From positions 1,011,094-1,075,093 of the forward strand of contig SCFE01000075.1 of NCBI GenBank assembly GCA_004352715.1: 64,000 nt of DNA, in the 5' to 3' direction. Below, in pieces: positions 22,840-34,339 of this stretch. A program made the translations under genes and the position numbers. The DNA is from Hofstenia miamia (Eukaryota; Xenacoelomorpha; Acoela). The notes under the pieces are model-generated. The model was not told the DNA's origin. It saw nothing but the letters and a program-made list of their open reading frames with translations, and made no database searches. How positions within the stretch are numbered: position 1 is the stretch's first letter; every line of letters starts with the position of its first letter.

Positions 22840-23880
22840 AGGATGTTAAAAAATATTCTGTAGATTGAGATAGCAATTAGAAATAAGAAGCTTAACAATT
22901 ATAACTCAATGGTGATATTATTACGACATATTACTCACATTTTATAAATTTTTCTATGAAAATCACACCCACATAAGTACATTGTACCTAAATTGTGCAC
23001 ATCAACCACAAAGAGAGGAATATAACTTCTAGAAAGATTGGGTAGTAAATTCATACATTCTATGAAATGAAAGAGATTTGTGTACAGAGGTGGCTTGGTT
23101 GCCATTAATTATATATTTGACAGTCAATATGTAAAAATACGTTCATTCGCATTAAATATTTTAATCACTTATATTTGAGTCGCCGGAGTCCAACCCAATT
23201 TGAAGGATAATTGATCCTCTCACCTTAAGATCGACGTGAAGTAGTTTTTTTGCCTCATTACATGCTTTGCTTTGCTTTCACTTAACAAATACCACAATTG
23301 CTACATTGGTTATTGGAGCAGATTTTTAGCTTACGACTATAAATATACTACAAAAATTTTTGTAAGTATAGTATAACTTAAGCGAATCTTGGGTAGCATT
23401 TCACAATAAATTAGTCAAAATGTTTTCTCAGAAAGTCAATGATCAATCCTGCCCTCCTGCTGCATAAAATCATGGCTTGCTATAGCGGCAATGTTTCTAC
23501 AAAGCCTGGAAACGCGTCAAGCTTTTGAACTTGGTCAACTCTACCCGATTGATGTGCAGACACAGTCCAACTCGTGTTTTTAATTTTACCCCATTTACTC
23601 ATTTAAGGCCGTAAAGGAATTATTTATTTCAAAAATATTTAAGATAACTAAGAAATTTCAAAAACTAAAACTAACAAAATGAATTTAATAAAACTGTACG
23701 ATATAATAAATTAGTAATGAACCAAACATCTCCAGATCGGCTCCTAACAATTTATTAAACTAGCTTCAACTCAAACTGATATCGATCTCCAACCTGTGAC
23801 AAAAAGTTTGACGGAGCTGGGTAAGATTCTTTTTATGGAGTGCACACTAGTATTCAAGACAGCCTAGATTAATCGACAAC
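22840..23880. other. AT-rich DNA, no feature called
   Basis: If the exon at 22684 is terminal, the first few hundred bases would be its 3' UTR. I see no other signal. Confidence 0.4.
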
Positions 23881-23889
23881 ATGTCACAA

Positions 23890-24640
23890 AAACAAACAAA
23901 AATATATGTGTTTTCACATATATGTGTTTTTCACACATAAATTGCTAGGTAGTAATGGGAAAATGCCTTGTTATGCATTAGATGTCATGTGACAAAACAA
24001 TTACACGTAACGCACCATTCAATCTTTCAATGTAGTTTTACAACCTATACATAGGAAGAAATTATGTTCATTTAATAATCTGAGAAATATTATCTTCAAT
24101 TTCACGCGTATGAAATTTGCTGTTAATACATTAGTGAAAAAATGAAATAATACATTCTAACGTTTTTTTATCATCTAGAAAAGCATCTACGATCAATCCC
24201 TGTCAGGAAGGTTTTGTCTGACATTTACATATTATGTTGTTGATCTCTTAAAGAACTTGCCAGGATTTTCAAAAAATTTATTCCCAACGCCAATTTTTCA
24301 ATAGAAAAATTGAAAGTGTCTAATTCAAACACGTTTTACATCAAAACTTATGAATCTATAAAACCCTCTCTGACGATTTATTGCTGACTAAGCCTTCTTG
24401 TTCAAATCACGCTACTTCATTTTGTTGTAAAGCATGTAATGAACTTGCAAATTGAATTATCACACAACACTTATTTTGAAGCAAATCAATTTAGTTTTCC
24501 TCCGCTTAGTGGTGTGCAATTAAAATGATTCAAATTTCTTGAGATGGCATACAATGAGTAATTAATGTCTACGTTATTGAATGACCCAAATTAATGAAAA
24601 AAACCGTCCACTTGGGTCGACCCGTTTTCACTCCTGACTT
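23890..24640 (+). repeat. Dispersed repeat R1, copy B, split by a roughly 500-bp insertion
   Basis: The landmarks GTCATGTGACAAAA and TTCAATGTAG lie at 23980-24040, and GAGTAATTAATGTCTACG with a degraded GACCCG tail at 24555-24630. In copies A and C these halves are contiguous. Here about 500 bp (about 24055-24550) lie between them, so the insert is younger than R1. Confidence 0.5.
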
Positions 24641-24944
24641 CTACCTTCATATTTATAGGAAGAGTGGTGAACTTATAGTCAACATTGCAACAAACTGAAT
24701 TTTGACTTAAAAATATTGCGAATAATAAGATTAATTAGAAAACTCTACATGTGCAAACCATTTACATAAAAGTAAGCAATTTTATATTTTTAAGTGCAAC
24801 ACAAATAAGTCTACCAAAAAACTTTAGAATGGCAAAATCAGAACATTGAACTGCCATATTTCATTACACACATTCTAAGTTTAGTATTATGTAAAATCCT
24901 CCTTGATGGCATTTTAATGTACAGTTAGAAATAATGGTAATGTA

Positions 24945-27595
24945 AGTAGTATTACTTCGAGTGAAGCCCGTCTCACTTTTTTCTGATTGGTCGAAAGGTG
25001 GAGTGAAGCACGTCTTACTTTTTTCTGATTGGTCGAGAGGGGTGGCCTTTGACCTGAGACGTCGTGGATATTGCCGGGGGTGTTTTACTGACGTCATGCA
25101 TGTACTTTTACTAGTTTTTGTGTTATTTATATGATCTAATTTCCCACATTACCTTACATTTTTTTAGTTTTTACTTTCCCACATTAACTAACTTTACATT
25201 TTTTACTTTCCCACATTACCTTACATTTTTTTAGTTTTACTTTCCCACATTACCTTACATTTTTTAGTTTTACTTTCCCACATTAAATTACTTTACATGT
25301 ATTACATTCACACATTACATACTTGTTTAAAAANNNNNNNNNNNNNNNNNNNNNNNNNNNNNNNNNNNNNNNNNNNNNNNNNNNNNNNNNNNNNNNNNNN
25401 NNNNNNNNNNNNNNNNNNNNNNNNNNNNNNNNNNNNNNNNNNNNNNNNNNNNNNNNNNNNNNNNNNNNNNNNNNNNNNNNNNNNNNNNNNNNNNNNNNNN
25501 NNNNNNNNNNNNNNNNNNNNNNNNNNNNNNNNNNNNNNNNNNNNNNNNNNNNNNNNNNNNNNNNNNNNNNNNNNNNNNNNNNNNNNNNNNNNNNNNNNNN
25601 NNNNNNNNNNNNNNNNNNNNNNNNNNNNNNNNNNNNNNNNNNNNNNNNNNNNNNNNNNNNNNNNNNNNNNNNNNNNNNNNNNNNNNNNNNNNNNNNNNNN
25701 NNNNNNNNNNNNNNNNNNNNNNNNNNNNNNNNNNNNNNNNNNNNNNNNNNNNNNNNNNNNNNNNNNNNNNNNNNNNNNNNNNNNNNNNNNNNNNNNNNNN
25801 NNNNNNNNNNNNNNNNNNNNNNNNNNNNNNNNNNNNNNNNNNNNNNNNNNNNNNNNNNNNNNNNNNNNNNNNNNNNNNNNNNNNNNNNNNNNNNNNNNNN
25901 NNNNNNNNNNNNNNNNNNNNNNNNNNNNNNNNNNNNNNNNNNNNNNNNNNNNNNNNNNNNNNNNNNNNNNNNNNNNNNNNNNNNNNNNNNNNNNNNNNNN
26001 NNNNNNNNNNNNNNNNNNNNNNNNNNNNNNNNNNNNNNNNNNNNNNNNNNNNNNNNNNNNNNNNNNNNNNNNNNNNNNNNNNNNNNNNNNNNNNNNNNNN
26101 NNNNNNNNNNNNNNNNNNNNNNNNNNNNNNNNNNNNNNNNNNNNNNNNNNNNNNNNNNNNNNNNNNNNNNNNNNNNNNNNNNNNNNNNNNNNNNNNNNNN
26201 NNNNNNNNNNNNNNNNNNNNNNNNNNNNNNNNNNNNNNNNNNNNNNNNNNNNNNNNNNNNNNNNNNNNNNNNNNNNNNNNNNNNNNNNNNNNNNNNNNNN
26301 NNNNNNNNNNNNNNNNNNNNNNNNNNNNNNNNNAACTTAGTTGCATTTACAAAATGAATAAGATAATTAACTAAATTTTTACAATCATATTTCTGATAAC
26401 TATTAATCATTTGACATTAATCTCTTGTTTGCAGCTTATTCCTTTTAGGTGATGCTACATTACCATGNTTATGGCAAATTTCTACCTTTCTTCTTTTTTG
26501 GGTGGGTTCAATTCGATTTTGAGTCAAAATTCTCGGTTTTGGTTTGTTTCAGTTTGTTTGAAAAAAATGAATAACAAAAAATAAATGCAGCAACAATTTT
26601 TCTACATAAAATTGCTTCGTAATGAAATAAAAGTTTAATATTAAACACGCTATAGCTCAAAATACATACTTTTTCTTAACGTTCTTTTTTGCAGGTGTCC
26701 TTATCCTTACAGTATATTTCTTTTCTGCCTGTAACCCATGTCATAGTATTTAGTGTTCTTGTCCATTTACTAAGCTCTCTTGCTTCTTGCCTGAACTAAA
26801 ATCAGGCTATAGGCCTAGTGTCTCCCTAGTTTTGCTTCTGGTCATATTCGCTTTAAATAATATTTGAAGCAGTGTCACGGCCTAGGATGAGAGATCACCA
26901 AGGATTTGTCGTAGTTTATTGAAGCATTCATTAATGGGATAAATCAATTGAATCGACGGATGCTCCAAGAAATAACCTGATACACGCACAATATCAGAAT
27001 AAAACAAATCTTCATAACCTTCAGTTTAACTACGGCTGTTTCAGGCGGTGCCTAAACAAAATATTATGCTTCCACCACCGAATTCACTTTTTATATTGAA
27101 AGCATAACATTGGCGTTATTTCGCACCATTGTTATCTTGTCACACACCTGATATTATGATGGCAAACCTAAGGAAATTACAATGATCACAGCTTTTACAT
27201 AAGGTATCTATGGCAGAACCANAAAAAAATGTAAGGTAATGTGGGAAAGTAAAAAATGTAAAGTTAGTTAATGTGGGAAAGTAAAAAATGTAAAGTTAGG
27301 TAATGTGGGAAAGTAAAAACTAAAAGAAATGTATGTTAATGTGGGAAACTAAAAAATGTAAGGTAATGTGGGAAAGTAAAAAATGTAATGTAAGGTAATG
27401 TGGGAAAGTAAAAACTAAAAAAATGTAAGGTAATGTGGGAAATTAGATCATATAAATAACACAAAAACTAGTAAAAGTACATGCATGACGTCAGTAAAAC
27501 ACCCCCGGCAATATCCACGACGTCTCAGGTCAAAGGCCACCCCTCTCAACCAATCAGAAAAAAGTGAGATGGGCTTCACTCGAAGTAATACTACT
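24945..27595. mobile_element. Transposon-like element with long inverted repeats (about 2.65 kb incl. a 1-kb gap)
   Basis: The left arm (24945 to about 25320) and right arm (about 27223 to 27595) are inverted copies. The tips read AGTAGTATTACTTCGAGTGA, then a GC-richer block with GGCCTTTGACCTGAGACGT and GCATGTACTTTTACTAG. Further in lie tandem units with the core TTTCCCACATTACCTTACAT. Both tips are flanked by AATGTA (24939-24944 and 27596-27601). The left arm holds an extra roughly 45-bp duplication (CTTTTTTCTGATTGGTCG twice). The interior is mostly a 1000-N gap plus 26334-27222, where I see no transposase. A single N at 27222 lies exactly at the inner edge of the right arm, so a mis-join is possible. 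Confidence 0.65.
25334..26333. other. Assembly gap (1000 N)
   Basis: Exactly 1000 Ns, the form of a scaffold gap of set or unknown length. Single Ns at 26467 and 27222 mark more patching nearby. Confidence 0.95.
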
Positions 27596-28106
27596 AATGT
27601 ACCCACTGAGAAAATGTTGTGCTGTATTGTATGCATATTCTCCAAAAAATTTAGAATGTGTAATGTAAATCGGTAACAGACATGTCCACTTTGAAATGGT
27701 TTGCTTAGACAGGAATGCATTCCTTGTTTTGCAAGACAATATTAAATAGTAGGCCTAGTAGTAAGGCCGCGACAAACATTCGAACGTTCGCCGTTTAGCT
27801 GAACATTCGAATGGTAGCCCGAACGTTCACCGCCTGCGCCCATTGACTGATCTTTGAGATATAAAAATAACCTAAAGGCTTATTTAGCGGCAGCAAACTG
27901 CGTACTCCAAACGGAACGCCATCAAACAGGGTCATTTAATATTTGATATCCCGTCGCAATCTCTAGATAATCTAATCCTTAAACAAACAAAATGTGTTTT
28001 CTCCTAGTGATTCCATTGGTCAGTTGTGCATTCAAATTCCGAATGCATCAATTAATAATTGCATTTTGTTTTCATTGCTAATGTCGTCCTAATCTTGTTT
28101 TATAGC

Positions 28107-28379
28107 ATGTCGCTGCAGTCGAAATCTTCTGTATGGGCACACTTTTCTAAAAGCGACGACAAGGCAACCATTGTTTGCAAGCATTGTAGTGTCGTGCTGA
28201 AATACTCAGGGACCACTTCAAACCTGAGAGATCATTTAAGCAGAAAGCACGAACGTATATTTCAATCGCCTAATCAAGATGTAAAACAGACGACACTTCA
28301 TACATTCAGACAAAGTTCTTGTTCTGAGACTCAGAAACGGTCTATCACGGAAAAAATTGCTGCCGTTTTCGCTGGTTGA
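28107..28379 (+). CDS. hAT transposase, N-terminal BED zinc-finger part (frame-broken)
   Basis: The frame is open from 28059. The most credible start is the ATG at 28107, which begins MSLQSKSSVWAHFSK; a CTTGTTTTATAG tract just before it could even be a splice acceptor. The BED finger is clear: an aromatic SVWAHF entry, then C-x2-C (VCKHC), then HLSRKH giving the H-x4-H pair. It binds the element's ends in this family. A Ser/Thr-rich linker (KQTTLHTFRQSS) follows, then SITEKIAA, after which the frame runs into a stop at 28377. The catalytic part continues in another frame starting at or before 28357. In related proteins the two parts are one polypeptide of roughly 600 residues. Confidence 0.85.
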   Translation: MSLQSKSSVWAHFSKSDDKATIVCKHCSVVLKYSGTTSNLRDHLSRKHERIFQSPNQDVKQTTLHTFRQSSCSETQKRSITEKIAAVFAG

Positions 28380-29868
28380 AGGTGAAGGCTTTAAAGATCT
28401 GATGGAGACGTCATGTCCAGGATACATCATACCATGCCGCAAATATGTTACAGGTCAATTTGAAAAACAATACGTGGATATGAAATCGAGGCTGATAGCT
28501 ATGATAGCATCTGAAGTGGAATACTATTCCATTAACGCTGATATGTGGTCATCTATTGCGCATCATGGTTACCTAACATGCACTTTACACTGGATTGATA
28601 AACATTTTAGTTTGAAGAATGCTGTTCTTGCTACGATTCATGTAGCTGAAGATCACACTGGTGTAAATATTGCTGCTCGTCTTTTAGCAATCTTACTTGA
28701 TTGTGGTCTGAATCTAAAAAAATTGGTTGGCTTTGTTCATGATGGAGCTTCCAATAATGATACCGCGCATGCAGAAATGTTGAAAACCTGTACAAAGGTA
28801 ATGAGTTTTGTCTGTGGAGCACACTTGCTGAATTTATGCGTCAAAGATGCCGTCAATGATCCAGCCAGAAAGAAGATTGAAAAGGTGATATCGCTCGATC
28901 GCAGAATTGTGATGTTTTTTCACAAGAGCACGAAAGCTGCAGAAGTACTCAGAGACAAGATAGCAACAATCGCTCCAGGCGAAAAAGCTAGATCGCTCGT
29001 CAAAGACGTTGAAACACGATGGAACTCTATTTTCCTAATGGAGGAAAGACTAGTGACGCTTAGATGGTCTGTTACGGCAAGCTGCCAGGATGATCGCGTT
29101 AACAAGTCTACCGAGTTGTATAAGACGGATGAACAATGGAAGATATCTGACGAAATTTCGCAAGTGTTGCGCGATTTTCATGAAGCAACAGATCTATTCG
29201 GTGGAGAGTCCTACGTCACGATTTCTATGCTCTACCCTATGCTATTTGGTCTGCTCAAGCGTTTGGCAGAGTTTACTAGATCGCTGCATGTGCAAGACAC
29301 TCGCAACCTAGCGAAAAAACTGGAAGGTAATATTCGAGAACGATTCACATTTTTTGAAGACTACGTGCCAGATTTAGCAGCAGTAGCTGCTTACCTTGAT
29401 GTGCGCTTTAAAGAGCTACGCTTTATCCCCGAGGAACAACGTTACTTGGTTACAAATAAGGCAAAACTCTTAGCCGACCAAGAAGAAGAACTATCTGGTG
29501 ACGTACCTGAGATTGAGGGCACATCATCTGCTGCTACAGGTCCGCCCAAAAAGAAGAAATATGCTTTTCTGGACGCTAGTTTTACCGCATCTGAAACTGA
29601 TGAGTTCGCGCAATATAATTCCCTTCCACCGCGGCAAAACATGGCAGAAAGCCCGCTAAAATTTTGGAAGAATAATTCGGAAAGGTATCCGAAACTGTCG
29701 AAGATCGCCAAAATGGTGTTCTGCATTCCAGCAACAAGTACTCCATCGGAGCGCATTTTTAGTACAGCAGGCAACGTTATATCAAAGAAACGTGCGTCCT
29801 TATCACCCGAGCATGCAGACATGCAAATATTTATTCATGAGAACTGGAATCTTATTTACTCAAAGTAA
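28357..29868 (+). CDS. hAT transposase, catalytic RNase H-like domain and C-terminal dimerisation domain
   Basis: The 503-codon frame (counted from 28357, a TTG inside the gene rather than a true start) holds all hallmark blocks. These are LPFSLVEGEGF at residues 2-12; NADMWSS with the first catalytic Asp at about 62; GFVHDGASNN with the second at about 129; CGAHLLNL (C153, H156); ETRWNS at about 219-224; FGGESYVTISMLYP with the likely catalytic Glu at about 284; AYLDVRFKEL (LDPRFK block) at about 345-354; a Lys patch PPKKKKY at about 396-402; and SPLKFWKNN plus FCIPATSTPSERIFSTAG at 432-472. It ends ENWNLIYSK. The family cuts and pastes DNA with 8-bp TSDs. No stop interrupts the 503 codons. 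The only visible lesion is the shift from the BED frame at about 28340-28360. Confidence 0.92.
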   Translation: MLPFSLVEGEGFKDLMETSCPGYIIPCRKYVTGQFEKQYVDMKSRLIAMIASEVEYYSINADMWSSIAHHGYLTCTLHWIDKHFSLKNAVLATIHVAEDHTGVNIAARLLAILLDCGLNLKKLVGFVHDGASNNDTAHAEMLKTCTKVMSFVCGAHLLNLCVKDAVNDPARKKIEKVISLDRRIVMFFHKSTKAAEVLRDKIATIAPGEKARSLVKDVETRWNSIFLMEERLVTLRWSVTASCQDDRVNKSTELYKTDEQWKISDEISQVLRDFHEATDLFGGESYVTISMLYPMLFGLLKRLAEFTRSLHVQDTRNLAKKLEGNIRERFTFFEDYVPDLAAVAAYLDVRFKELRFIPEEQRYLVTNKAKLLADQEEELSGDVPEIEGTSSAATGPPKKKKYAFLDASFTASETDEFAQYNSLPPRQNMAESPLKFWKNNSERYPKLSKIAKMVFCIPATSTPSERIFSTAGNVISKKRASLSPEHADMQIFIHENWNLIYSK

Positions 29869-30304
29869 GCACGCCAGTGCTGTGTTTATTTTTTTCATTT
29901 AATTTTTACTTTTTGTGTTACTTTTTATCTTTTGTGTTACGATTATTTTCAAAGGAATACTTCAGTTTTGATTGTAAGGTGGTAACGATGTGTTTGTGTA
30001 ATCCGATAGTCCGAACGTTCGGCCGAACGTTCGAATGTCAATTTTGAACATTTGTCGCGACCCTACCTAGTAGGATAAGATGTAGAGGTGGCAAAACAGT
30101 AATACACAACAGGTACGTTAGACACAGTTTCAAAACTAAAAGTTGAACAGAATAGTTCAATTTTGATAGTTTGGTCACAATTCTTATGCAATGTAGATGG
30201 TCCTGCACAAGTGTCGGCTTGAATTACTGTGCATTACGGGTGAACGGCCCATTTGATTATTTAGGCAATTGCGCCATTCATTCCATTCGCCCGATGTACA
30301 TACC

Positions 30305-31215
30305 TTACATCTCAACTTAAGTGTTTTATGGTAGGTATTATCATTGCAAGTTATGCTGCATTCTGTAACACTTCTTATAGGCAGTACTTCAAGATGTTAC
30401 TTTGTGACATATGCATATTCCTCAAAACACTCTGTAGGTACAACAATGTTTGCTCCAATTGATATGCAATCATACAGCGAGTTACTTGACTCACAAGATG
30501 TAGTTCCTGATTCGTTAGTCAAAATAATATTAATCAAAATGGCATCATAGAAGTAGTCTGAACTTACATCAAAAAATATGATATTTCAAGAGCTCTTGTC
30601 TTGGAAGAATCAATAGTTAATTTATTGGCAAAAATTGCAGGTACTGAGTAATCAATGTAAGTAGTGTCACCACAAAATAATTGTTGCTCAAAATGCCCCA
30701 AGCAGATACCTCTAAAAATGCTATGCTTAGTACGGCTGCGATTTTTTTTGTAAATTGCTACACATTTGCCATTCACTCGAAGGTCTGCAATCACAAGCTT
30801 TGCAATGAATTATAGTAACTGTTAGAACGACATTCAATATTACATTCTGTTACCTTTTTTGCAGGCAATGATTCAATGTTTTTATTTGGTATGTATGCAT
30901 ATTCCCCTATAAATTCAGAGGGCACAACTATGTAGGAGCCAAATGATATACAATTATATTGTGTGTTAGTTGAAGCACAAGACAATGTTCCTGATTCATT
31001 AGCCAAGATAATGTTAACTAATATGGCATCATGAAAATAGTCTGTGTTTATATCAAAACAATATGATATTTTAAGAAGTCCTTGCTTAGCAAATTCAATC
31101 ATTAAATTATTTTCACAAATCACTGGTAGGGAGAATCCTATTTTCAATACTATTGCAAGTCATCTTTTTAGCTGTGCATGTTTGCCATTTACACCAATTT
31201 CCCAAACTACACGCT
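30305..31215 (-). CDS. Two tandem copies of a cysteine-rich (PAN/Apple-like) exon unit, one broken
   Basis: Two units about 485 bp apart encode similar protein on the minus strand. The upstream unit (about 30805-31147) is open: SLPVICENNLMIEF, LLKISYCFDINTDYFHDAIL, IILANESGTLSCAST, then IVVPSEFIGEYAYIPN and VTECNIECRSNSYYN. The last piece resembles the start of a PAN/Apple domain (eC-x3-C). The downstream unit (about 30320-30800) repeats it: YSVPAIFANKLTID, ALEISYF, DYFYDAILINIIL, CISIGANIVVPTE and VTECSITCNDNTY. It has a 1-bp loss in a T run at about 30573 and an in-frame stop near 30410. Acceptor-like AAAATAG at 31147 suggests exons. It looks like a locally duplicated exon or small gene of a secreted protein, with one copy dying or mis-sequenced. 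Confidence 0.5.
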
Positions 31216-31926
31216 AAACATGTTATATTAAATGCAAATGGTATGCAGTCTTTTTTATGAAAATATCGTACAGATATTAGATATTTTAGAGTAGCAATAA
31301 CTATAATGCACTATTCTATTTAAATATTAATTCGTGACATATGCTAAAGAGAATTTGAAGGAATCACCCACCTTTTGTTTTGGGCTACAAAGTAAATGAA
31401 TTTTCAGATAAAGAATGCAATAATGTACAAAAAGTTCTAGAAAATTAAAAAAAATAGTATAATGTTCTTTTTAAGAGTAGTTTTAAAATATTTTTTACGT
31501 TTATAGAGTAATTTATTGATCAATCAGCTTGCTATATATCTGCTGTGTTGTGAAAGTCGTTGGGTATTTAATGAAGTTTTATAAATTAACATCAATAGAT
31601 AGAATTTAATAAAATTTGAAAACGCCATCTAATAATTAGTTTAGTCACGAAAGTGTCAGGTAAATCCATAATTAAAATTTTCAATTTTATATCAATATTT
31701 TGCAGAACTTTAGGAAAGCTAATATCATAAATCAAAATCTATGTCTATATGCGATTGAAGCTAGCTGTGGTATTGTGTGCACTTTTAAAGCAATAGCTAC
31801 TAAAACGTTGTGCCAATTAAAATTCATGATAAATTATTGGGATATTTTACAGCTTCTATATTTGGGTTAGTGAATTAATTCTTGGAATCGACTAAAAAAT
31901 CCAACTTGAACAAACAAATATAAAAA

Positions 31927-31928
<2 letters not shown>

Positions 31929-31960
<32 letters not shown>
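31929..31960. repeat. (AT)n microsatellite
   Basis: About 16 AT units directly abutting the Tigger-like left end. Confidence 0.9.
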
Positions 31961-31967
<7 letters not shown>

Positions 31968-31968
31968 G

Positions 31969-32395
31969 TCGATGTTCGATTATCCGCCACCATTTGATTA
32001 CGCGGATTTTTTGTCATTTCAAACGATTTTCGAGGAAGTAACTCCAATCTCGGCATCCGCTGCATTAAACGTAAATTCAAATGGTGAACAGTGGTAATTT
32101 TTCCGCCAGTGTTAAAAAGCTGGAAATTGGAAGATGTCCAGGGGACCGTGAGGCAACTAATATCCTAATGAGAAAATCAATAAAAAATATAGCTGATTAT
32201 TTTTCGTTAAGACTTTGTTAATTGCTTTCTAGATTTGGAAGGCTTTTGTACTCTAATACAATAAAAAGTCCTCAGAGGTCAAATGCGATCGTATGTTTGT
32301 ATATTGAGTCAAAATCAGAGCAAGATCAGGGCAAAATATCATAAACGTGTGACCTTGCTTATTCGCCGATGGCGGTGGATAAACGAGGTTTGATT
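31969..32395. mobile_element. Possible pogo/Tigger-like non-autonomous element
   Basis: The left end GTCGATGTTCGATTATCCGCC and the right end, reverse-complemented, ATCAAACCTCGTTTATCCACC, align over about 20 bp. They resemble the CGATTATCCG-type termini of invertebrate Tigger elements, and both are followed inward by GGCGAATA or TACGCGGAT motifs. The TA target duplication is not certain. There is no coding capacity that I recognise. Confidence 0.4.
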
Positions 32396-32459
32396 GAAGA
32401 TAACAAACGAAGCCATCATGATGATCGCTTAGCTTGAGCTTACAGTGTTTACAATAGTG

Positions 32460-34330
32460 TTGTGCGGATGCTACCCGCGGCTACCCGAGTTTACCAGCTC
32501 ATACACGCGGTAACGACGGCTGCGCATAAATATTATCGGGTGCGGTTGCGCTTTTTATTCCACACAATGTGTATATTAGCCCTAAATAACCCTAGCATTT
32601 TGTACAATTTGTGATGTTTTCTAAAAATTTTTCAAACCCTCATAAATCACTAATTAATAAAGCTATCTAAAATTTGAAAACACCAATGAAAAAGGATCAT
32701 GGCACTGTTCAAGCATACCTGAACGCAATTTGGAGAACTACTTGGCATGGGTATAAGACCGCTTTTTCATCTGAACGCAAGGTATACGAACTACTTGAAT
32801 GTTTTTCAAAAATAGGATTTTCCAGTGAAAAATTTCAATTTTTATGTACTTCAAACACAATCTTTATCACAAACATTCACCATATCAGGGAAGCATATTT
32901 ACCCATTCCTACTCATAGATGTGTCAATTTCCGAGTATTTCCAAATTTCACAATAGGCTTGTAGAAAAGTGTTTGAAAACTTGGGCAAAACCGAATGTAT
33001 TTTAATTTTAATGGAGGTAAGGACAGTTTAGGTTTAAAAATGATTTTTTAATAAACATAAATTATAATTAAAGTGTCAAAAATAATTACATATAGATATG
33101 TGATTTGTGAGAAGCCTATTAGGTCAAAAAAGATCATGGTGGAAACAATTAGTCTCAACTATTTTGGTTTTTGCCAATAGACTACCCAAAACCCACATAT
33201 GCACGCTCTGAGCATAGTCAGAAGATTTGACGCCTAAACGGGTATGCACTAGGATAGAATTAAGAATGAAAATGAAGAGATGAGAAGGTTTTCCAACCAT
33301 TGGTGTTCTCACGTTTGAGCTATCATCATTATTTAGTAGGCTTTGAGGACTTAATTCTATATATAAAAGCCATTACAAATTGTAAATAATGCTTGGTATA
33401 TTTCAAGGTTAATCATAAGTGTATATTGGTTGTTCTGTAGCTCAGATTCACAGTTGGTATTCATATATCAATCCTAAAAATGATTCGCTTTGTTTCATTT
33501 GGATCATAAATGATTATAAAAAAACATTTTTATTATGTCTCATAAAATTTTTTCAAATAATGCATGACAGTTGAGACGACTAAAGCGTCGGGATTTTCGA
33601 ACAACGCTTTGTCCAAAGATTGCTCGTTTTGACGAAGGGCATATTTGTTGTTTTACATTTGAATCAGAAACGTTGTTTACTTTGCTACATAACAAAATGA
33701 CCTATTTGCAAATCATTAGAATACATTTTAAAATTTTGTAATTACCATATTTGTTGAAATCCTTAATGACGTGTATCATAGTGATTTGCTGACATGTTAA
33801 ATTGATAAATTTAGTGAGATGCTAGAATAAACATTAATCTGCTTCTCAATGTTTTCTGAAGAAACATTTATTTATTAAATTTTCGCAATCTATGGTACAC
33901 TAAAAATTGCATCAAATTTTAGCAGACTAAACAGAGGCAGCACGAACTGTCGCAGCAGACCGTATTTCATGTTTTTTAAATAAATTGCAACAGCACATAC
34001 ATAACTTAAAATTCACGATTAATGTCCCTGCTTTGATTTTTTATTGTGAAAGTGAATTGACTACTCTATGTGATTGTAGACTTAATAGATTCGAATCACA
34101 GGTTGCGTCTAAAGTCAACATTGCTTGAAATTCGGGTAATGAGGTATGGCTTGTAGCAAATGTATGCCACTATTCCCATTCTGATATAAATTGACTTTAT
34201 TAATTATTACCGTTACACGTGTTGTTGGTAAGCAGAAATATTATATTAAAGGCTTACCTGGTACCAAAATCGCTTCAACATATACTGAGTTTTTCTAAAT
34301 AATCGTATTATAAACAAATGCTTGGTAAGA
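32460..34330. other. Non-coding DNA, with a GC-richer patch at 32460-32570
   Basis: The patch at 32460-32570 (TGTTGTGCGGATGCTACCCGC) resembles a transposon terminus, but no partner was found. Open frames at 32674-32964 and 33124-33312 match nothing I know. Confidence 0.4.
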
Positions 34331-34339
34331 TAAACATAC

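Larger units (their letters stand above)
27762..30065 (+). mobile_element. Nearly complete hAT transposon (2304 bp)
   Basis: The TIRs are TAAGGCCGCGACAAA on the left and TAGGGTCGCGACAAA on the right (reverse-complemented). Both are flanked by a perfect 8-bp TSD, CCTAGTAG (27754-27761 and 30066-30073). GAACGTTCG motifs repeat inside both ends (about 27780-27830 and 30011-30035) and are likely transposase-binding sites. It carries a BED zinc-finger reading frame and a full catalytic frame in the same orientation, separated by one frameshift. Of the transposons here it has the best-preserved coding region with intact ends, so it is comparatively young. Confidence 0.93.

Noticed and set aside
25283-26410. 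Long open frames across the 1-kb gap
   Set aside because: Almost all residues are undetermined; the frames exist only because N cannot encode stops.
28340-28362. Programmed -1 frameshift (AAAAAAT heptamer) linking the BED and catalytic frames of the hAT element
   Set aside because: The change needed is from frame 3 to frame 1 (+1 or -2), not -1, and related transposases are single-frame proteins, so a small deletion or error is more likely.
29442-29822. 126-codon minus-strand frame inside the hAT transposase
   Set aside because: Antisense shadow of the catalytic frame.
32460-32570. GC-rich TGTTGTGCGGATGCTACCC patch as a hAT end
   Set aside because: No inverted partner or TSD could be found.
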